From: Utricularia gibba | Taxonomy: Eukaryota > Streptophyta > Magnoliopsida > Lamiales > Lentibulariaceae | DNA: 64,000 bases | Direction of reading: 5' to 3' | Assembly (NCBI GenBank): GCA_002189035.1 | Contig: NEEC01000010.1 | Span: 3,224,001-3,288,000, forward strand | Shown: positions 48,469 to 60,569 of the stretch, piece by piece | Position numbering within the stretch: position 1 is the stretch's first letter | Layout of the letters: each line of letters begins with the position of its first letter | Position numbers and translations under genes: made by a program | The notes under the pieces: generated by a model | Databases searched by the model: none | Seen by the model: only the letters and a program-made list of their open reading frames with translations | Told to the model about the DNA's origin: nothing

Positions 48469-49771
48469 CTATGTGAACTGTCGCCTGATGTATGTGTCCT
48501 CATGCACAAAGACTGGATTTGGAGGGGGAAATTGGGGTTGCCCCATTGCGATGCCGCCGCCTTGGCCGGGTGCGACGGCGGAGGAAGAAGCATCCCGGTG
48601 CTTGGATGAGATCAGTGCTACGTAATAGATGATCCCCAGAACCACACTTGTGAGTGACAACACAGCAGCTCCAGCAAAAACTCCAGCTCTGATCACGTAG
48701 CAGTAGTAGCTGCTGAAGTAGGCGTTCTCTTCGCCGTGCTGATCGTTCAGAGCGGCGCCGGTGAGTAACAGAAGGAAGGCTATCACGAACGTGAACCTGC
48801 GGTGTCACCCGGGTGTAAGCACAGGGGGGCAAAGAGGCGCTTGATGATAATGTGCATTACCAGGAAATGATGAAGCAGATGAGAGCAAGGGTCCAGTTGG
48901 AGTGTGACTGATGCGGTCCAGTTCTACAGCATATGCATCCGGTTGCTATGTTTATGATGATTTGGGCCATCATAAGGGAAACTGCAGCAGTTAGAGCCAG
49001 GCCTAGAGCAGGACTCCTTGGGTATATGCATTCGTAGGGCGAGGGAAAGCTTATTTGATCGAACTGCAGGCAGAGTCAAATCAGTATAAACCACTGGCAT
49101 CAGTCCTGGGGATTTGTCTGTCTCCTAAAAAGCTTCATCATAATGAAAGTGCACTTCACCACACTAACTGAAACGAAATGGTGAAAGGATAGAGACACTG
49201 AGCACTAGAACTGGATCGAAATCAAAGGTATCTATTGAAGGGTATTTGCCCCATAAAAGCGTGACGCCAGCCAAAGAGCAACTCCCTCTTCAACCACTAA
49301 AGCAACTCATTCTTCAACAGCAAAAGAGCAAACAGAAGAAATGCAAGCGCTCAATATGAAACTATTTCCAGTTTCATTCCCTCTGCAAGTCTATTAGATA
49401 AAAAAATATATACACATTTCAAGTCAACTCAAAAGCTCTCTTCAATTATGTGAAAGAAATCAAGAACATCACTATCATTAACCATCCAGCAGACAGGATA
49501 AGAGAAATCAGAGCCCCAAACGATAAAAATTCAATCTCGTGAAGCTACAAACCTAATTCATCTGTTTACACACAGACATCAAGAAAACAGATGCAAGATG
49601 CTGCTTTGACCCAGAAACACGCAGATATGTAGACATCAAACACGATTGGCAATCGATTTAGGTAAGTACCCGTATCCTCTTGGCTTCCGCAGCAAACCCA
49701 GTGGCAGCAGATAGGAGCCCTAAAAACCCCACGACAAAGCAAATCACAAGCTCCTTCTTTTCAAGATTCAT
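48469..49771 (-). CDS. DUF1218 four-helix membrane protein (VCC/MWL-like)
   Basis: Plant-specific membrane protein. Three exons (about 49668-49771, 48860-49065, 48469-48797), about 210 residues. The start MNLEKKELVICFVVGFLGLLSAATGFAAEAKR (first helix) is followed by YECIYPRSPALGLALTAAVSLMMAQIIINI. Then comes the cysteine-rich TGCICCRTGPHQSHSNWTLA, then a third helix (FVIAFLLLLTGAALND) and a fourth (AGVFAGAAVLSLTSVVLGIIYYVALIS). The C-terminal tail is Pro/Gly-rich (GQPQFPPPNPVFVHEDTY). Arabidopsis relatives include VASCULATURE COMPLEXITY AND CONNECTIVITY and MODIFYING WALL LIGNIN, which affect vein patterning and lignin. The gene is tail-to-tail with 4CL. Which DUF1218 subgroup it belongs to is not determined. 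Confidence 0.85.
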
Positions 49772-50191
49772 CCTTTTCTTCGATTAATCAGCAGTTCCCA
49801 CCCAAGAAACCCCAAGAACAGCAAAAGATGGTGATTTGGGTTTCAGGGGGCTGGGGTGAATAATGAGCAGTAAATGAAGCGAGCATTTTTCGTCCCAGGA
49901 GAAAGAAAATAAGCTTGGAATTTGCCAATTTGGGCTTCACGTTCAAGCTCCTCTCCACTCTTCATCAATACGCTGTTGAGAATCTTCTAGTTAAACATCT
50001 GCATTTTTTAACTGCTTATTTCTGTAAATCATGGTCATTACTCCCCGCCCCTTGGGATCCACCATTTTTTTTGGTTTGGGGAGATAAAGATGATGCAGGA
50101 TTCTTACGGAAAGCAGTCAGGATTAATTACTAATTTACCCTGGTAATTGAAATAATTCGGAAAATGAATATGGTTTTCCACGTGTACACAA

Positions 50192-50257
50192 GGCCCATGA
50201 GCCCATTTTAGACTGATGGCCCAAACGTTTTAAGGCCCGTTTGACGACTAGGGTTAA
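50192..50257. promoter_or_regulatory. Site II plus telo-box promoter of ribosomal protein eL13
   Basis: GGCCCA at 50192-50197 and 50218-50223 and GGCCC at 50234 are followed by the telo-box CTAGGGTTAA at 50248-50257. This site II/telo-box pairing is the classic signature of plant ribosomal-protein and other translation genes. A spliced leader probably separates it from the ATG at 50742. Confidence 0.7.
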
Positions 50258-50741
50258 TATAACCATTTCCATCCACTCAAGGCGATAGTTGCAGCGGCGA
50301 ATCCCGTGGCGGCGGTGCTTCACTTCTCTCATCTCCCGCCTCATTCTCATCGTGAGTTGAAGCTTTGAATTGTTGGTTATTAGCGTTGCTTTTGTCTGCG
50401 TTAGCTTCATCTTATGGGAGGTGTCGAGGAACTTGTATTATGAATTCGTCGTCCATGTACCATGTTCTTTATTTTCTCTGAAGAAATGTGGTAGTTGGTT
50501 ATTCGGGCGTTGATGTCTGGTTGTTTCTCTTGACTTCTGATCCTATTAACTGCGTCAGGTAGATTGTTAGAGGAGGATCACGGTTATTTTCAGAAGGTTT
50601 TCTTGTGATTATGTTTCAAGTTGATTACTTTTTTCTATTACGAGTTGTTATGCCGTTTATCTCCCAATCCGATGAAAATTTGCTGAAGAATCCCAAGACG
50701 ATAAACTCTGCTGAAGAATTTGATTTTGGTATAGTTAAAAA

Positions 50742-51901
50742 ATGGTGAAGCACAACAATGTTGTGCCAAGTAGCCACTTCAGGAAGCATTGGCAAAATTA
50801 TGTCAAGACCTGGTTCAACCAGCCGGCAAGAAAGACAAGAAGAAGAGCTGGTATTGTTGCCCAGCAATTTGATTTTATTGAAATTGATTTTTGTCACCCC
50901 TAAGCATTTGGATGCTCATTTGAAATGCTTGCTGCATTTTTACAGCTAGACAAAAGAAAGCTGTGAAGGTGTTCCCCAGGCCGACTGCCGGGCCTCTGCG
51001 TCCCATTGTTCGTGGGCAGACACTGAAGTACAACATGAAAGTCAGAGCTGGAAAGGGATTTTCTTTGGAGGAGCTCAAGGTAGGGTTCTATTTATGTTAT
51101 TCTTGTAGATTGACAAAATATAAGTTCTTCCCTGGATTTATTTTGCAAGCTTTTCAAATTTCATCCTCTTATATCATCTTTTTGGCTGTATTCAAGTTCA
51201 CTTGATTGACATAGATATTGTTTTTTTTTTTCATGTAGTCACTTACTGAAGTTGGTTCACTCGGTTGTTGCTGTTTACACTATTAGTGTTTTCTTTTAGA
51301 TTTATCATTTAAAAATGCAATGTTTTTACGGTGCCTGCACTTTTTCTGGATCATGAGCTTCAGAAAGTTTTCTCAGAGCAATGACCTGCCTCCGTTGTCA
51401 CTTACTTACATCTCAATTGTACCTATCAGGCCGCAGGAATTCCTAAGAAACTCGCTCCTACCATCGGTATTGCTGTTGACCACAGGAGAAGGAACCGCTC
51501 CTTGGAGGGCCTTCAAGCCAATGTCCAAAGACTGAAGACTTACAAGGCCAAGCTTGTTGTCTTCCCACGCCGTGCCCGCAAATTCAAGGTAACACGGGTT
51601 ACTTTCATCCACACCATAGCTCTTATTTTTTGCATCCAGGAGCACTAGAGATATCACCCCTTCTCTTATCCCTCAACAGAACGGTGACTCCACCCCTGAG
51701 GAGCTGGCGAATGCTACCCAAGTTTCCGGTTCCTACCTCCCAATTGTTGGAGAGAAACCAAACGTGGAGCTTGTCAAGGTGACTGAAGACATGAAGTCTT
51801 TCAAAGCATATGACAAGCTTCGCCTGGAGAGGACCAACGCCCGCCACGTCGGGAAACGAGCGAAGAGAGCTGCTGAGGCCGAGAAGGAGGAGAAGAAGTA
51901 G
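50742..51901 (+). CDS. RPL13: Large-subunit ribosomal protein eL13 (60S L13)
   Basis: Cytosolic ribosomal protein. Four coding exons (50742-50850, 50945-51079, about 51430-51587, about 51681-51901). The start [20 protein letters not shown] is universal for the family. Exon 1 ends RKTRRRA and joins [20 protein letters not shown]. Then come [56 protein letters not shown] and [10 protein letters not shown]. The C-terminal part is [17 protein letters not shown] to [19 protein letters not shown]. It is the usual length and intact. Its promoter carries site II and telo-box elements. Confidence 0.96.
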
Positions 51902-52323
51902 GCTGCTCTGGCTGTGTCTGCGTCTCTTGTTCACCAAACCAAACCCCCAGTTGCTCCTGTGCTTTTGTTTGACGACTGCTTTGCTTTTGCTGCTTGTGAC
52001 TGAATGTTTATTTCCAGAACCTTTTCTTTCAAGAAAAAAAAAATATTAAAAATTATTTTTAATTAAATTTCTATATTTATAGAACTTTATTATGCGTAAC
52101 GTCAGTTTTATTTAACCGCATGCCGGTTTATTTTGTAAGTGCTGTTTGAAATTTCTGTTTTTATTTATCGAAATAAATAATAATCATTTGTTGATAAAGC
52201 ATTTATCAGCAATTTGGAAATGTCCAGAAAAGTGAGGTTCGTACGTGTGAACTGTGTGTTCTTGGTTGGATCAAGTTCTTATTTGGCTTTGAGGAAGAAG
52301 ACGAATTTTGCTTTTTCTACTTT

Positions 52324-54597
52324 ATGGGATCGAAGGTAGTTGGATCTAGCTTCTATGGTGGAAGCAAGGAGCCACTGCTCTCGAGACAGAGCCTTTACGA
52401 CCGCGACTCCGATGGCTCCCGTTTCTCTTGGCTCCGGCGACTCTTCAGAGCGTCCGGAGAATGGTTTCTTTCATGGTGGAGGAGCGCTGGAGCCTTCGCA
52501 ATCAGTGCTTATGATATGGGAAGATCCGACCCGAGGAAGGCCGTGTTTGCAGCTAAAGTGGGTGTGGCATTGTCGCTGGTTTCTCTCTTGACTTTCTTCA
52601 AGGAACCTTCGACATATATCACTAAGCATTCTATCTGGGCTCTTCTTACTGTGGTCGTTGTCTTCGAATTCAGTATAGGTCAGTGGTTTTTGAATTATTC
52701 AGGAGGCTCTTGTTCTGCACCTGTTTTTTTTTTTTTTTAATCTCAAGAATCCTTTAAATGTGCCCTTTGAAGTGTTAAATCAATAGTATTTTGATGTCTT
52801 CCAATCTTCTACCTTTTCCTGAATAATGTTAAAGATTAGCCTTTTTGTTTTCAGCTCCTTCAGGGCAGTACCTGTGACAGTTTATTTTTGTGCAACCGAG
52901 TATATTTGTTCTGGTTTGCATTGTTTTCTGCTTGAGTGACAGGAGCTACGTTGAGCAAGGGGTTTAATCGGGCATTAGGGACCTTACTTGCTGGTGCACT
53001 GTCCCTTGGAATCGCGAAATTGTCTATCATGGCTGGAGAATTAAGTGAAGTTGTGGTTGTGATCAATATATTTATCGCAGGTCAGTCATCCTTCTTACTG
53101 TAAAATGTGTTGTCTTGCATTTTTTTTTGCAATGGTGCTACTTGTATTTCTCAGAATTGGGCTTCTGGTATTCTTTTGGCTACGAATGCAAGCTGAACAG
53201 TTTACTTGCCTTCAGGATTTTTGGCTAGTTACTTGAAGTTGCACCCCGATCTGAAGCAATATGAGTACGGATTTCGGGTGTTCCTGTTGACATTTTGCAT
53301 CGTGCTTGTATCTGGATCAGATTTCATCCAAACTGCTAGTTCCAGATTGCTTTTAATAGCTATTGGTGCTGGAATTTGCTTGGTTTTAAATCTCTGCGTT
53401 TTCCCCATTTGGGCTGGAGAAGATCTCCATAAGCTGGTTGCAAAAAACTTTGAAGCGGTTGCAACATCTTTGGAAGGTGAACATTCATGTAGAACAAGTT
53501 TTGTCGCCTTTTAATGTTGATTTTGCATTTCGTCCGTCTTCTCATGCAATGAGCTTAATGCTCAGGCTGCGTGAAAATGTATTTACAGTGCGCTGAGTAC
53601 ATCAGAATACCATCGAAGATCCTTGTGTATCAGCCTTCTGATGATCCCGTGTACAAGGGATATAGAGCTGCTGTTGAGTCCTCGAGCAAAGAGGAATCTC
53701 TGGTAACTGCACCCCCTGTTTCTCCAAGTGTTTGCTCTATTTTATGGTCCAAATAGAACCGTTTTATATGCTGCAGTTAAGTTTTGCTGTATGGGAACCA
53801 CCCCATGGCCGTTACAAAATGTTAAGGTATCCATGGAGTAGCTATATCAAGCTCAGTGGAGCTCTAAGGCATTGTTCTTTCATGGTCATGGCTTTGCATG
53901 GAAGTGTACTTTCAGAGATTCAGGTATCATAAGCCCTTCTTGAAGAACGTTGAACTACCCTAGCCTGATGTTCAGGAACTGGCTCAGCTAGAGTTACTGT
54001 GTGTAGGCTTCAGCTGAACTAAGAACAGTGTTCAGGGATCACATCAATAGAGTCGCAGCTGAAGGAGCTAAGGTGCTGCGTATCATTGGAAAGCAAGTGG
54101 AGAAGATGGAAAAGCTTAGCGGAGGAGACATTCTGCAAGAAGTTCATGATGCTGCAGAGACTCTGCAGCTACTGATTGATCAGAAATCTTATCTGTTGAT
54201 CAACTGTGGAAGTTGGGAAGCTGGAAAAATCCTAGCCAACAATCAAGACCATGCTCCTGAACAAGGGGACAGTGAGCAACATGTAACACGATTGCTAAGC
54301 TCCATCAGTTCTATGAAGCTGAGATCTTTCCAGACACCACTAGCCTCCAGGGAGGACCTGCTTCTTAAACAACAGACGATGTGGCCATCAAGGCTTTCAC
54401 TTGTTGGAGATACCATTGTTAATGAACGGGAAATCCGGACGTATGAAAGTGCTAGTGCGCTATCTCTGTCGACGTTCATGTCGTTGTTGATTGAGCTTGT
54501 TGCAAGGCTTCAAAATCTTGTGGATTCATTCGTGGAACTAAGTGAAAAGGCCAAGTTCAAGGAGCCAGTTGAGACAAACCTGGACCAGCTCCAATGA
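52324..54597 (+). CDS. Aluminium-activated malate transporter (ALMT) family anion channel
   Basis: Membrane anion channel; ALMTs carry malate, chloride or sulfate across plasma membrane or tonoplast. Six exons (52324-52679, about 52943-53080, about 53216-53475, 53566-53701, about 53778-53921, about 54008-54597), about 540 residues. A hydrophilic N-terminus with [16 protein letters not shown] is followed by six predicted helices: [86 protein letters not shown] and [17 protein letters not shown]. Next comes the family mark [14 protein letters not shown]. The C-terminal cytosolic half begins near [22 protein letters not shown]. It contains the ALMT WEP motif ([20 protein letters not shown]) and helical segments to ETNLDQLQ. 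The long C-terminal half resembles the tonoplast clade (ALMT4/9), but clade and substrate are inferred only. Confidence 0.9.
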
Positions 54598-54878
54598 ATC
54601 ATTTATAGCTACTAACTTCATATTGTATACATAAAACAATGGCCTTGTTTTTTTCAATAAGAAGGTTTTCACACGGAAGAGGCATACCATGTATCTAGCA
54701 AGCAACAGTAGAGAGGGAATGTGTTTCCATCGAATGCTGATCGCCCAACCTAACCAGTTCATCTTCCTGAATTTGAAGTATCGGCAGATCATTGGAGTTG
54801 AGAAGCAATCGAAAAACCAGAGCATGCAGAGCCAAATGGTACACCCTTGTTGTTAACAGACACAGTATGCTTAGTGTC

Positions 54879-55863
54879 TCACGGTTCCATAGAAGCATCT
54901 TTCTTCTTCTTCTTCTCAAGCTGCATTTTCAGGTAAGCCTTCATCAATTTCTCTCTTTTGGCAGCAGTCTGTTCCTGTCTGCGCAATTTGATCTCCGAAA
55001 CTTTCTCCCTTGCTTGCTTTACTTCTTCATGAACCTCCATCACAAATTGCTTTTGCTGACTCCTATCGATTGAACCCGAGACACGTCCAAGCTTCGTATC
55101 CTTATAGGTTGGTGTATTTTCATCACCCTCACCACCACTCGTCTCAGGAGCAACCGGAGTGGGGATTTCCGTCGGCCCTCTGTGGTCATGCTCAAGCCCC
55201 TTTCTGAAGAAATCAACAGAGTACTTCTCTTGCTCCTCTTCATCCGAAATTTCCCCCCTTACCAGTTTATCATATAGCTCAGCCTTTTTCTCCAATGCTG
55301 CATAGCTTGCTGATCCATCCTGTACAGATTTCAACTCCAATTTATCCCTACAATTGTAAGTATCAAAATCAGAAAACCTCTAAAACTCCACTATCCGATG
55401 AAACCCTAGAATCATAATTAGGCAAAATTCAGACATGATCATTGCTCGATGAACCCTAAAATCATAATTAGGCAACATTCAGACATGATCATTGCTCGAA
55501 CAGCGTCGTTCCAGGGGGAACTGAAATTAATCACCAAAAACTGAAAAAAAGTGCATACTTGGCGGCGCGGGCTTCGACGCCGGCGTTCTTATGTGAGAAA
55601 CCATCGTTGGCCGATATCTTCTTCTTGGCGCGGTGGACCTCCAGGTGCTGTGAGTATTGATGATCGGCTGAGTGGATGGGCTCCTTGGGTTGGCGCTTGG
55701 AGTCTTCCTGCGACTTGTAAAGCTGCGCCTTGAGCTCAAGAATCGAAGACGCCCCAACACCTTCGATTACGCGATGCTTCCGGGGCATTATCGACGTCTC
55801 CGTGATCCATCCCAGCGACTCCACTCCCCTCTTCTTCAAAACCTTCGATTCCTCCTCCGCCAT
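54879..55863 (-). CDS. CCDC174 homologue (coiled-coil domain protein)
   Basis: Conserved, mostly disordered and coiled-coil nuclear protein; the human protein associates with the exon junction complex. Two exons. The ATG at 55863 gives MAEEESKVLKKRGVESLGWI; an in-frame GTG further up is not a start. Exon 1 carries SSILELKAQLYKSQEDSKRQ, then HRAKKKISANDGFSHKNAGV. Exon 2 (54879 to about 55348) reads DKLELKSVQDGSASYAALEK, then KAELYDKLVRGEISDEEEQE and KYSVDFFRKGLEHDHRGP. It ends with a Lys-rich helix (REKLMKAYLKMQLEKKKKKD). The intron (about 55349-55560) contains a 51-bp tandem duplication. The gene is divergent from the TMEM120 gene across only 229 bp. Confidence 0.82.
55396..55496. repeat. Tandem duplication of ~51 bp in the CCDC174 intron
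   Basis: Copy 1 spans about 55396-55446 and copy 2 about 55447-55496. They share CATAATTAGGCAA and ATTCAGACATGATCATTGCT, with only a few differences. Each copy has a telo-box-like AACCCTA near its start. High identity suggests a recent event. Confidence 0.85.
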
Positions 55864-56092
55864 ATCGTCCGCCTCGCTGGCGTCCTTCTTCCCACCTCCG
55901 ATCACGGTAGGTAAAGTTTTTAATCCTTTTGCTCTTTAAATAAGGGTAACGGGTTACAGGTGTAGCGGTTGTCCACCTGTATTCAATTGGCTTCAATGAC
56001 GTGCTATTTTCCTATTTAATTAAATAAAACGAATATTATTTTCTCCACTGTATGCACTTGGTGTCAAGTCTAATCCACCACTTGCGACGGCG

Positions 56093-58951
56093 ATGGAGGA
56101 CTCACCGGTCGCGGACGAAGTATTCCGACTGGTGGAGCAGGCGAAGGAGCTCAGAGAAACGGCATCATCTCTTCTATCACGCATCTCCGCTGATGAACAC
56201 GCGCTGCGTCAGCGCGTTGCATCGATTGATTCCCGCATAAGTTTGCTATGCGGTTCCAAACTCGATGACGAGGTATGCTGTTGCTTATCCCCGTATTCCT
56301 TTTCGGATTTTCACTTGCATGAGGATTTCGACTTTTTTCCATTTATTTGAATGCTTTTTTTCCGATTGGTTCTTTGTAGCTGAAGGAGGAATTATTGAAA
56401 GCTAGATACGTGTTGAGTGAGGGAGATGCCGCTGCATTTCTTCCTATCAAGTCCCATGGTTTGTTGTGTTGCTGTTTCTATTTTTCAGGGATTTCTGCTC
56501 TAAAAGTCGAGTTCATTGAAAATAATTCTTTTTTTTTTCTTCTGGGGTGAAGGGAGATTCTTGAGGATGCTTTTGGGGCCTATCAATGTTCGAGCGAGTA
56601 GGAAGGACGTTCAACTGAAAGTGAAAGAGGAATACAATAATTTTAGGGTATGGCAATTCCTTTGTAATTTTAGGAAGTTATTTAAAGTTGCTTCCTTTGT
56701 GTCGGCTTTAATCATAACTATTATTCCTGTCATTTTTTAACCCTTCTTTGATTGTGTGATTTCATCGATCGTATTACGTACAGAGAAGCGTTAAAGAACT
56801 ATAGGGATATGACGAATGTGAAACATCTTCACAAGACAAAGCTTTTTTAAAAAAAAAATATATATAAGAGGTGATTGTAATTCTTTGAGACCTTAACAAA
56901 CAAGGTGGTGCAAGATAAATTCACTGTAACATGTAAAAAATGATCAATCTAGATGATAAAATTGTGGCCTCCTGTGGATGATCAAAAAGATTTGCTTGTT
57001 GATCACTCTGGTAGACATTTGATTTGGAGCAGTGTCTGCTTCCTCATTTGATTACATTTTGCATAACCCTTGGCAGGATAGAACTTCGTATTTGTTCCTA
57101 GTTTTGCCGACATTGCTTCTTTTGCTGAAATCATGGATTTGGGATGGATGTATACCAGCATTGCCAGTTCACCTTTATCAGGCAATACACTTGGAGTGTC
57201 TTTCTTGTTTCTTACTTTGAGTTCTTTGGAAGTAATCTGTAATTTATAATCACTGAAATCTTCTCTCAGGCATGGTTGCTCTACCTTTACACTGGTTTAT
57301 CTTTGAGAGAAAACATCTTAAGGGTGAATGGAAGTGATATTCGTCCTTGGTAATTTTGTTTTAGATACATTCATTTTGTCTTCCTCCTGGTCTTTTTCAG
57401 GGAAAACTACCATGTATAGTTTCTCTGTACTTTAAAAGACTTTTGAAATTATTGAAGTTTGCATATTTGAAATTACAAGTTGCTATTAGAGTTTTGTATG
57501 AAATTTCTCCTTGAAATGAAGTTTGATTTTTAGCACATGACTGATGAATGCAAGTAAGCTGTTCACTGTGGATGATAATAGATTGCATCTTCAGCGCCTG
57601 TTTGAGATTTTATACTCGCTCATCTGACCTCCATGATTCTTGAATGAACATTTCTTTTATTTGTAATATGTGAAAGAACAGTTTGCGTAGTTGAAACACT
57701 TTTTTGTTGAAGGTGGATTAAACATCATTACTGTGCTATGGCTATGGCAGCTATTAGCCTTACATGGGATCTGAGGGGACCTGACTGCGCTCAGAAACAA
57801 GTAGGTTCTCGTACAAGGAAAGAATACATAAGCTGCTGATAAGTTTCTCAGACAGGCTGTGTGTTCGTTGCAGAAAGGCCTCGATCTGTTTCTGAAGTGG
57901 GCGATGATGCAAGGAGTCGCAATGATTCTTCAGAATATATATCAACGGCAGAGACTATATACACGTATAGCCCTTGGCAAGGTATTTAGTTTGACCTGTA
58001 ACTACTATATACTCTAGTTCCCTTTCTGGAAGACGCATTTCATCTCTGAATCCCTGTTGCAGCATACCCTATTCCTTTTTTTTTCTACTTGTGGAACGGA
58101 CTGATACATATTACCATCGATAAAAATGTCGATCTTCGTTTTGTGGCGAAATTATTTATTATGTTGTTCCATATAACACATTTAAGTTTCGTAGGATTTT
58201 CGTGACTGGTGGTAGGCTTGGTCCTCACATCTTATAAAAAGTGATCTTAACTAAAAAAAGGAACAAAACGATTTTGTCTAGTTTTCAATTCCTTGTACTC
58301 CGGATCATTTTTCTAGGCAAGACGGATGGATGTAGTTTGGGGGGAAACTGCTGGAGTTGAGGGGCAGTTGTTGATGCTCTGCCCTATTCTTTTCTTATCA
58401 CAGGTAATCTATTTATTCATCTCTTGAACACCTGAGGTTATCAATGAACTCGTGGCTACGTTTTTTGGTTTCCATTAGTTACCCCGTTTTGGACTCTGAT
58501 CTGCAATTTTTTTTTTTTACATTTTTCAGGGTTTTGAAGCTTACCTTGGTGTCATGTTGCTTGAAACTGCACTGGCTGGTTTCAGTTCAGACTGGCAGGT
58601 AATGCTGCCAATGCATAACAATTTTCTTCTGTTCTCCTGTTCATGGTTGCCATGCAAAAGTTGACTATTTAACACTCTTAACCAACCCAGAATAAGAATT
58701 CGCTCACCCTATTTTTCGTTGTGATGATTATATCTGATCTGATCATGCCATGCCACTATTACATGTAGTAACTCGATGTATCTACTCAAATGATTTTGCA
58801 GGTAATCGCTTGTGGTGTTCTTTTGATAATCATGGCTATCGGTAATTTCGCCAACACAGTGCAGACTCTCCTGATAAAAGTCAGGGTTAAGGGCAAAGCT
58901 AAGATTAAGATGGTTAAAAAACAGGCAAGAATTGATAACAAGGATAACTGA
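56093..58951 (+). CDS. TMEM120/TMPIT-like membrane protein
   Basis: Multi-pass membrane protein of the conserved TMEM120 (TMPIT) family; animal members sit in ER/nuclear envelope and bind CoA. About eleven exons. The start MEDSPVADEVFRLVEQAKEL opens an N-terminal coiled coil (LRQRVASIDSRISLLCG, then ELLKARYVLSEGDAAAFLP). The family motif FLRMLLGPINVRASRKDVQLKVKEEYNNFRDRTSYLFLV precedes the first helix (TLLLLLKSWIWDG). Then come AWLLYLYTGLSLRENILRVN, GSDIRPWWIKHHYCAMAMAA and WAMMQGVAMILQNIYQRQRL. After these come YTRIALGKARRMDVVWGETA, QLLMLCPILFLSQGFEAY and VIACGVLLIIMAIGNFANTV. The Lys-rich C-terminus ends IDNKDN. The family Trp/His motif WWIKHHY is present. No break was seen. Confidence 0.88.
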
Positions 58952-59195
58952 CCGTGGCAGACCGTTTTGTGGGAGGAATGTGTGTAAAACGTTGCACAAC
59001 ACATTTATTATACATCATCTTGCTTCTTTGTTATGGCTACTTGAGAATTTTTAATAACAAATTCTTTAGTGCTATGATTAATGCAGTTGATGAGAAGGAC
59101 TAGATAAGATGTTCAATGTGGTGGATGCGTGAAAGGAGCTCTGCAATTGTAAACACAGGGCTTGGTTAACACCTGACTCGCATGTTGATGGATGT

Positions 59196-60436
59196 CTAGA
59201 ATTCTTGACGTATGCTATCCAGTTTCTTGAGGGCCTCGAGTTCTTCACCATGAGCAACTCCAGGATCAACGAAACACAGCTACAACACAAGAGGTTATTC
59301 AAGGTACATAAGGAAGGAGGAATCAGAATTTTCTACCTGGTATTGAGGCTTATTCAGTGTGTGAATACCCCTCTTAATCATACTCTGCCATCCAGCATTC
59401 CGCCTTAGAGCTCTTTCGAGCTCCGCCGTTCTCTAGGAACCCATGATTCGATAAGTGAGTGACAGTCTCAGTAACAGTGAAGTCAATGTTGATGATGTTA
59501 GAAGAATTTTCTTACTGAAGAGGGATCGAAGATTAGCAAGTTGTACTGACGAACACCGTTCCTCTGATGCTTAACTTGGATGCCCACAATCGTTCTTGAA
59601 TGCCCATCATGCTGGAAGTACAAAGGTCTGATTGTGAAATCATGAAAACCAGCGAAGGGTCATGGACAGTCTAAAGGACAATTTCTTCACAATTCAGTTG
59701 GAATGCAGGCAATGATCCTTTACCCTTTCTTACTAAGAATGACACTGTTCTCACTTCGTTTGATGGGGCTATTTGATGAGAAGTGGTTCCACACCCATTC
59801 TGCAAGAACCCTCTGAGCCATATCCTTCTTCCAAGAAGCACTTTGAGAAGAAACTCCTTCATATGAGCCAAGCTTTCCACTAGAGAGGAACGCATCCATT
59901 GGCCCATAAACGCCTGAATTACCCTTGCTTGCTAAGGAGTGAGAACTTGAGGATGCTCCCCCTGAATCCTTACTGCAGAAGTCCACTATCCTTGCGCGCA
60001 GGCCGAAGGACCGGAGCATCGTTGCACATTCTGTAGTTCCTATCCAGCTCTTCTTACCAGATATCCTGTCATCAAAGTCACCTGCTCCCTCAACATCAAA
60101 GCCTTTCCTCCAAGCAAGCTCCAGCCATCCTTGAAGTGATTCTATTGTGGGCACAAAGCCGCAACCACCGTAGAGCAAGTCAGTGGACTCCGGTCGCTCT
60201 CGGAGCAAATAGGAGCTCAGCATCTGTATGTTGCGCCAGCCGCAGCCCCAGCCGGCATCCCAAGTGCTCTGAAAATGATCCACATGCCCACATAATGTAC
60301 TCATCCAACCCTTTGACTCTGACTCCAGGCACTCCCTCAGCAATTCCATCAACCCCCCTTCAACCCTGTGGAATACCTCCTTCCCCTGTGAACAGGCCAA
60401 GGAAACAAATGCCTCACTCAACTCAGCGTTGCTCAT
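59196..60436 (-). CDS. C78-family peptidase, ZUP1/ZUFSP-type deubiquitinase-like
   Basis: Cysteine peptidase of the UFM1-specific/ZUP1 group. The start at 60436 gives MSNAELSEAFVSLACSQGKE. Catalytic Cys lies in TWDAGWGCGWRNIQMLSSYL (about 60208-60265). The presumed catalytic His is in PLYFQHDGHSRTIVGIQ and the Asp in LLIFDPSS (about 59515-59620), the arrangement of human ZUP1, which cleaves K63-linked ubiquitin. Exon 1 also has TECATMLRSFGLRARIVDFC. Later exons read ELERALRRNAGWQSMIKRGI and CFVDPGVAHGEELEALKKLD, and the protein ends RQEF. Total about 350 residues. No N-terminal zinc fingers or ubiquitin-binding helices are visible before this start, and the upstream 200 bp on this strand contain no other in-frame ATG. 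It shares a divergent spacer with dihydrofolate synthetase. Confidence 0.85.
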
Positions 60437-60569
60437 AGCTTGGCCTGCACAAACAACCGCAATAGGCAGTAGAAATCAACGTGTATTGAGCTGCTGCCGT
60501 CTGTGGGCTAAAGCAGATTATGGAAAACAACTGCAACTGAAGAGAAAAAAGAAGTGAATCGACAGAAAA

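Noticed and set aside
16114-49771. A phenylpropanoid biosynthetic gene cluster (CCR-like, 4CL, DUF1218)
   Set aside because: Members are separated by many unrelated housekeeping genes, lie on both strands and share no visible regulatory element.
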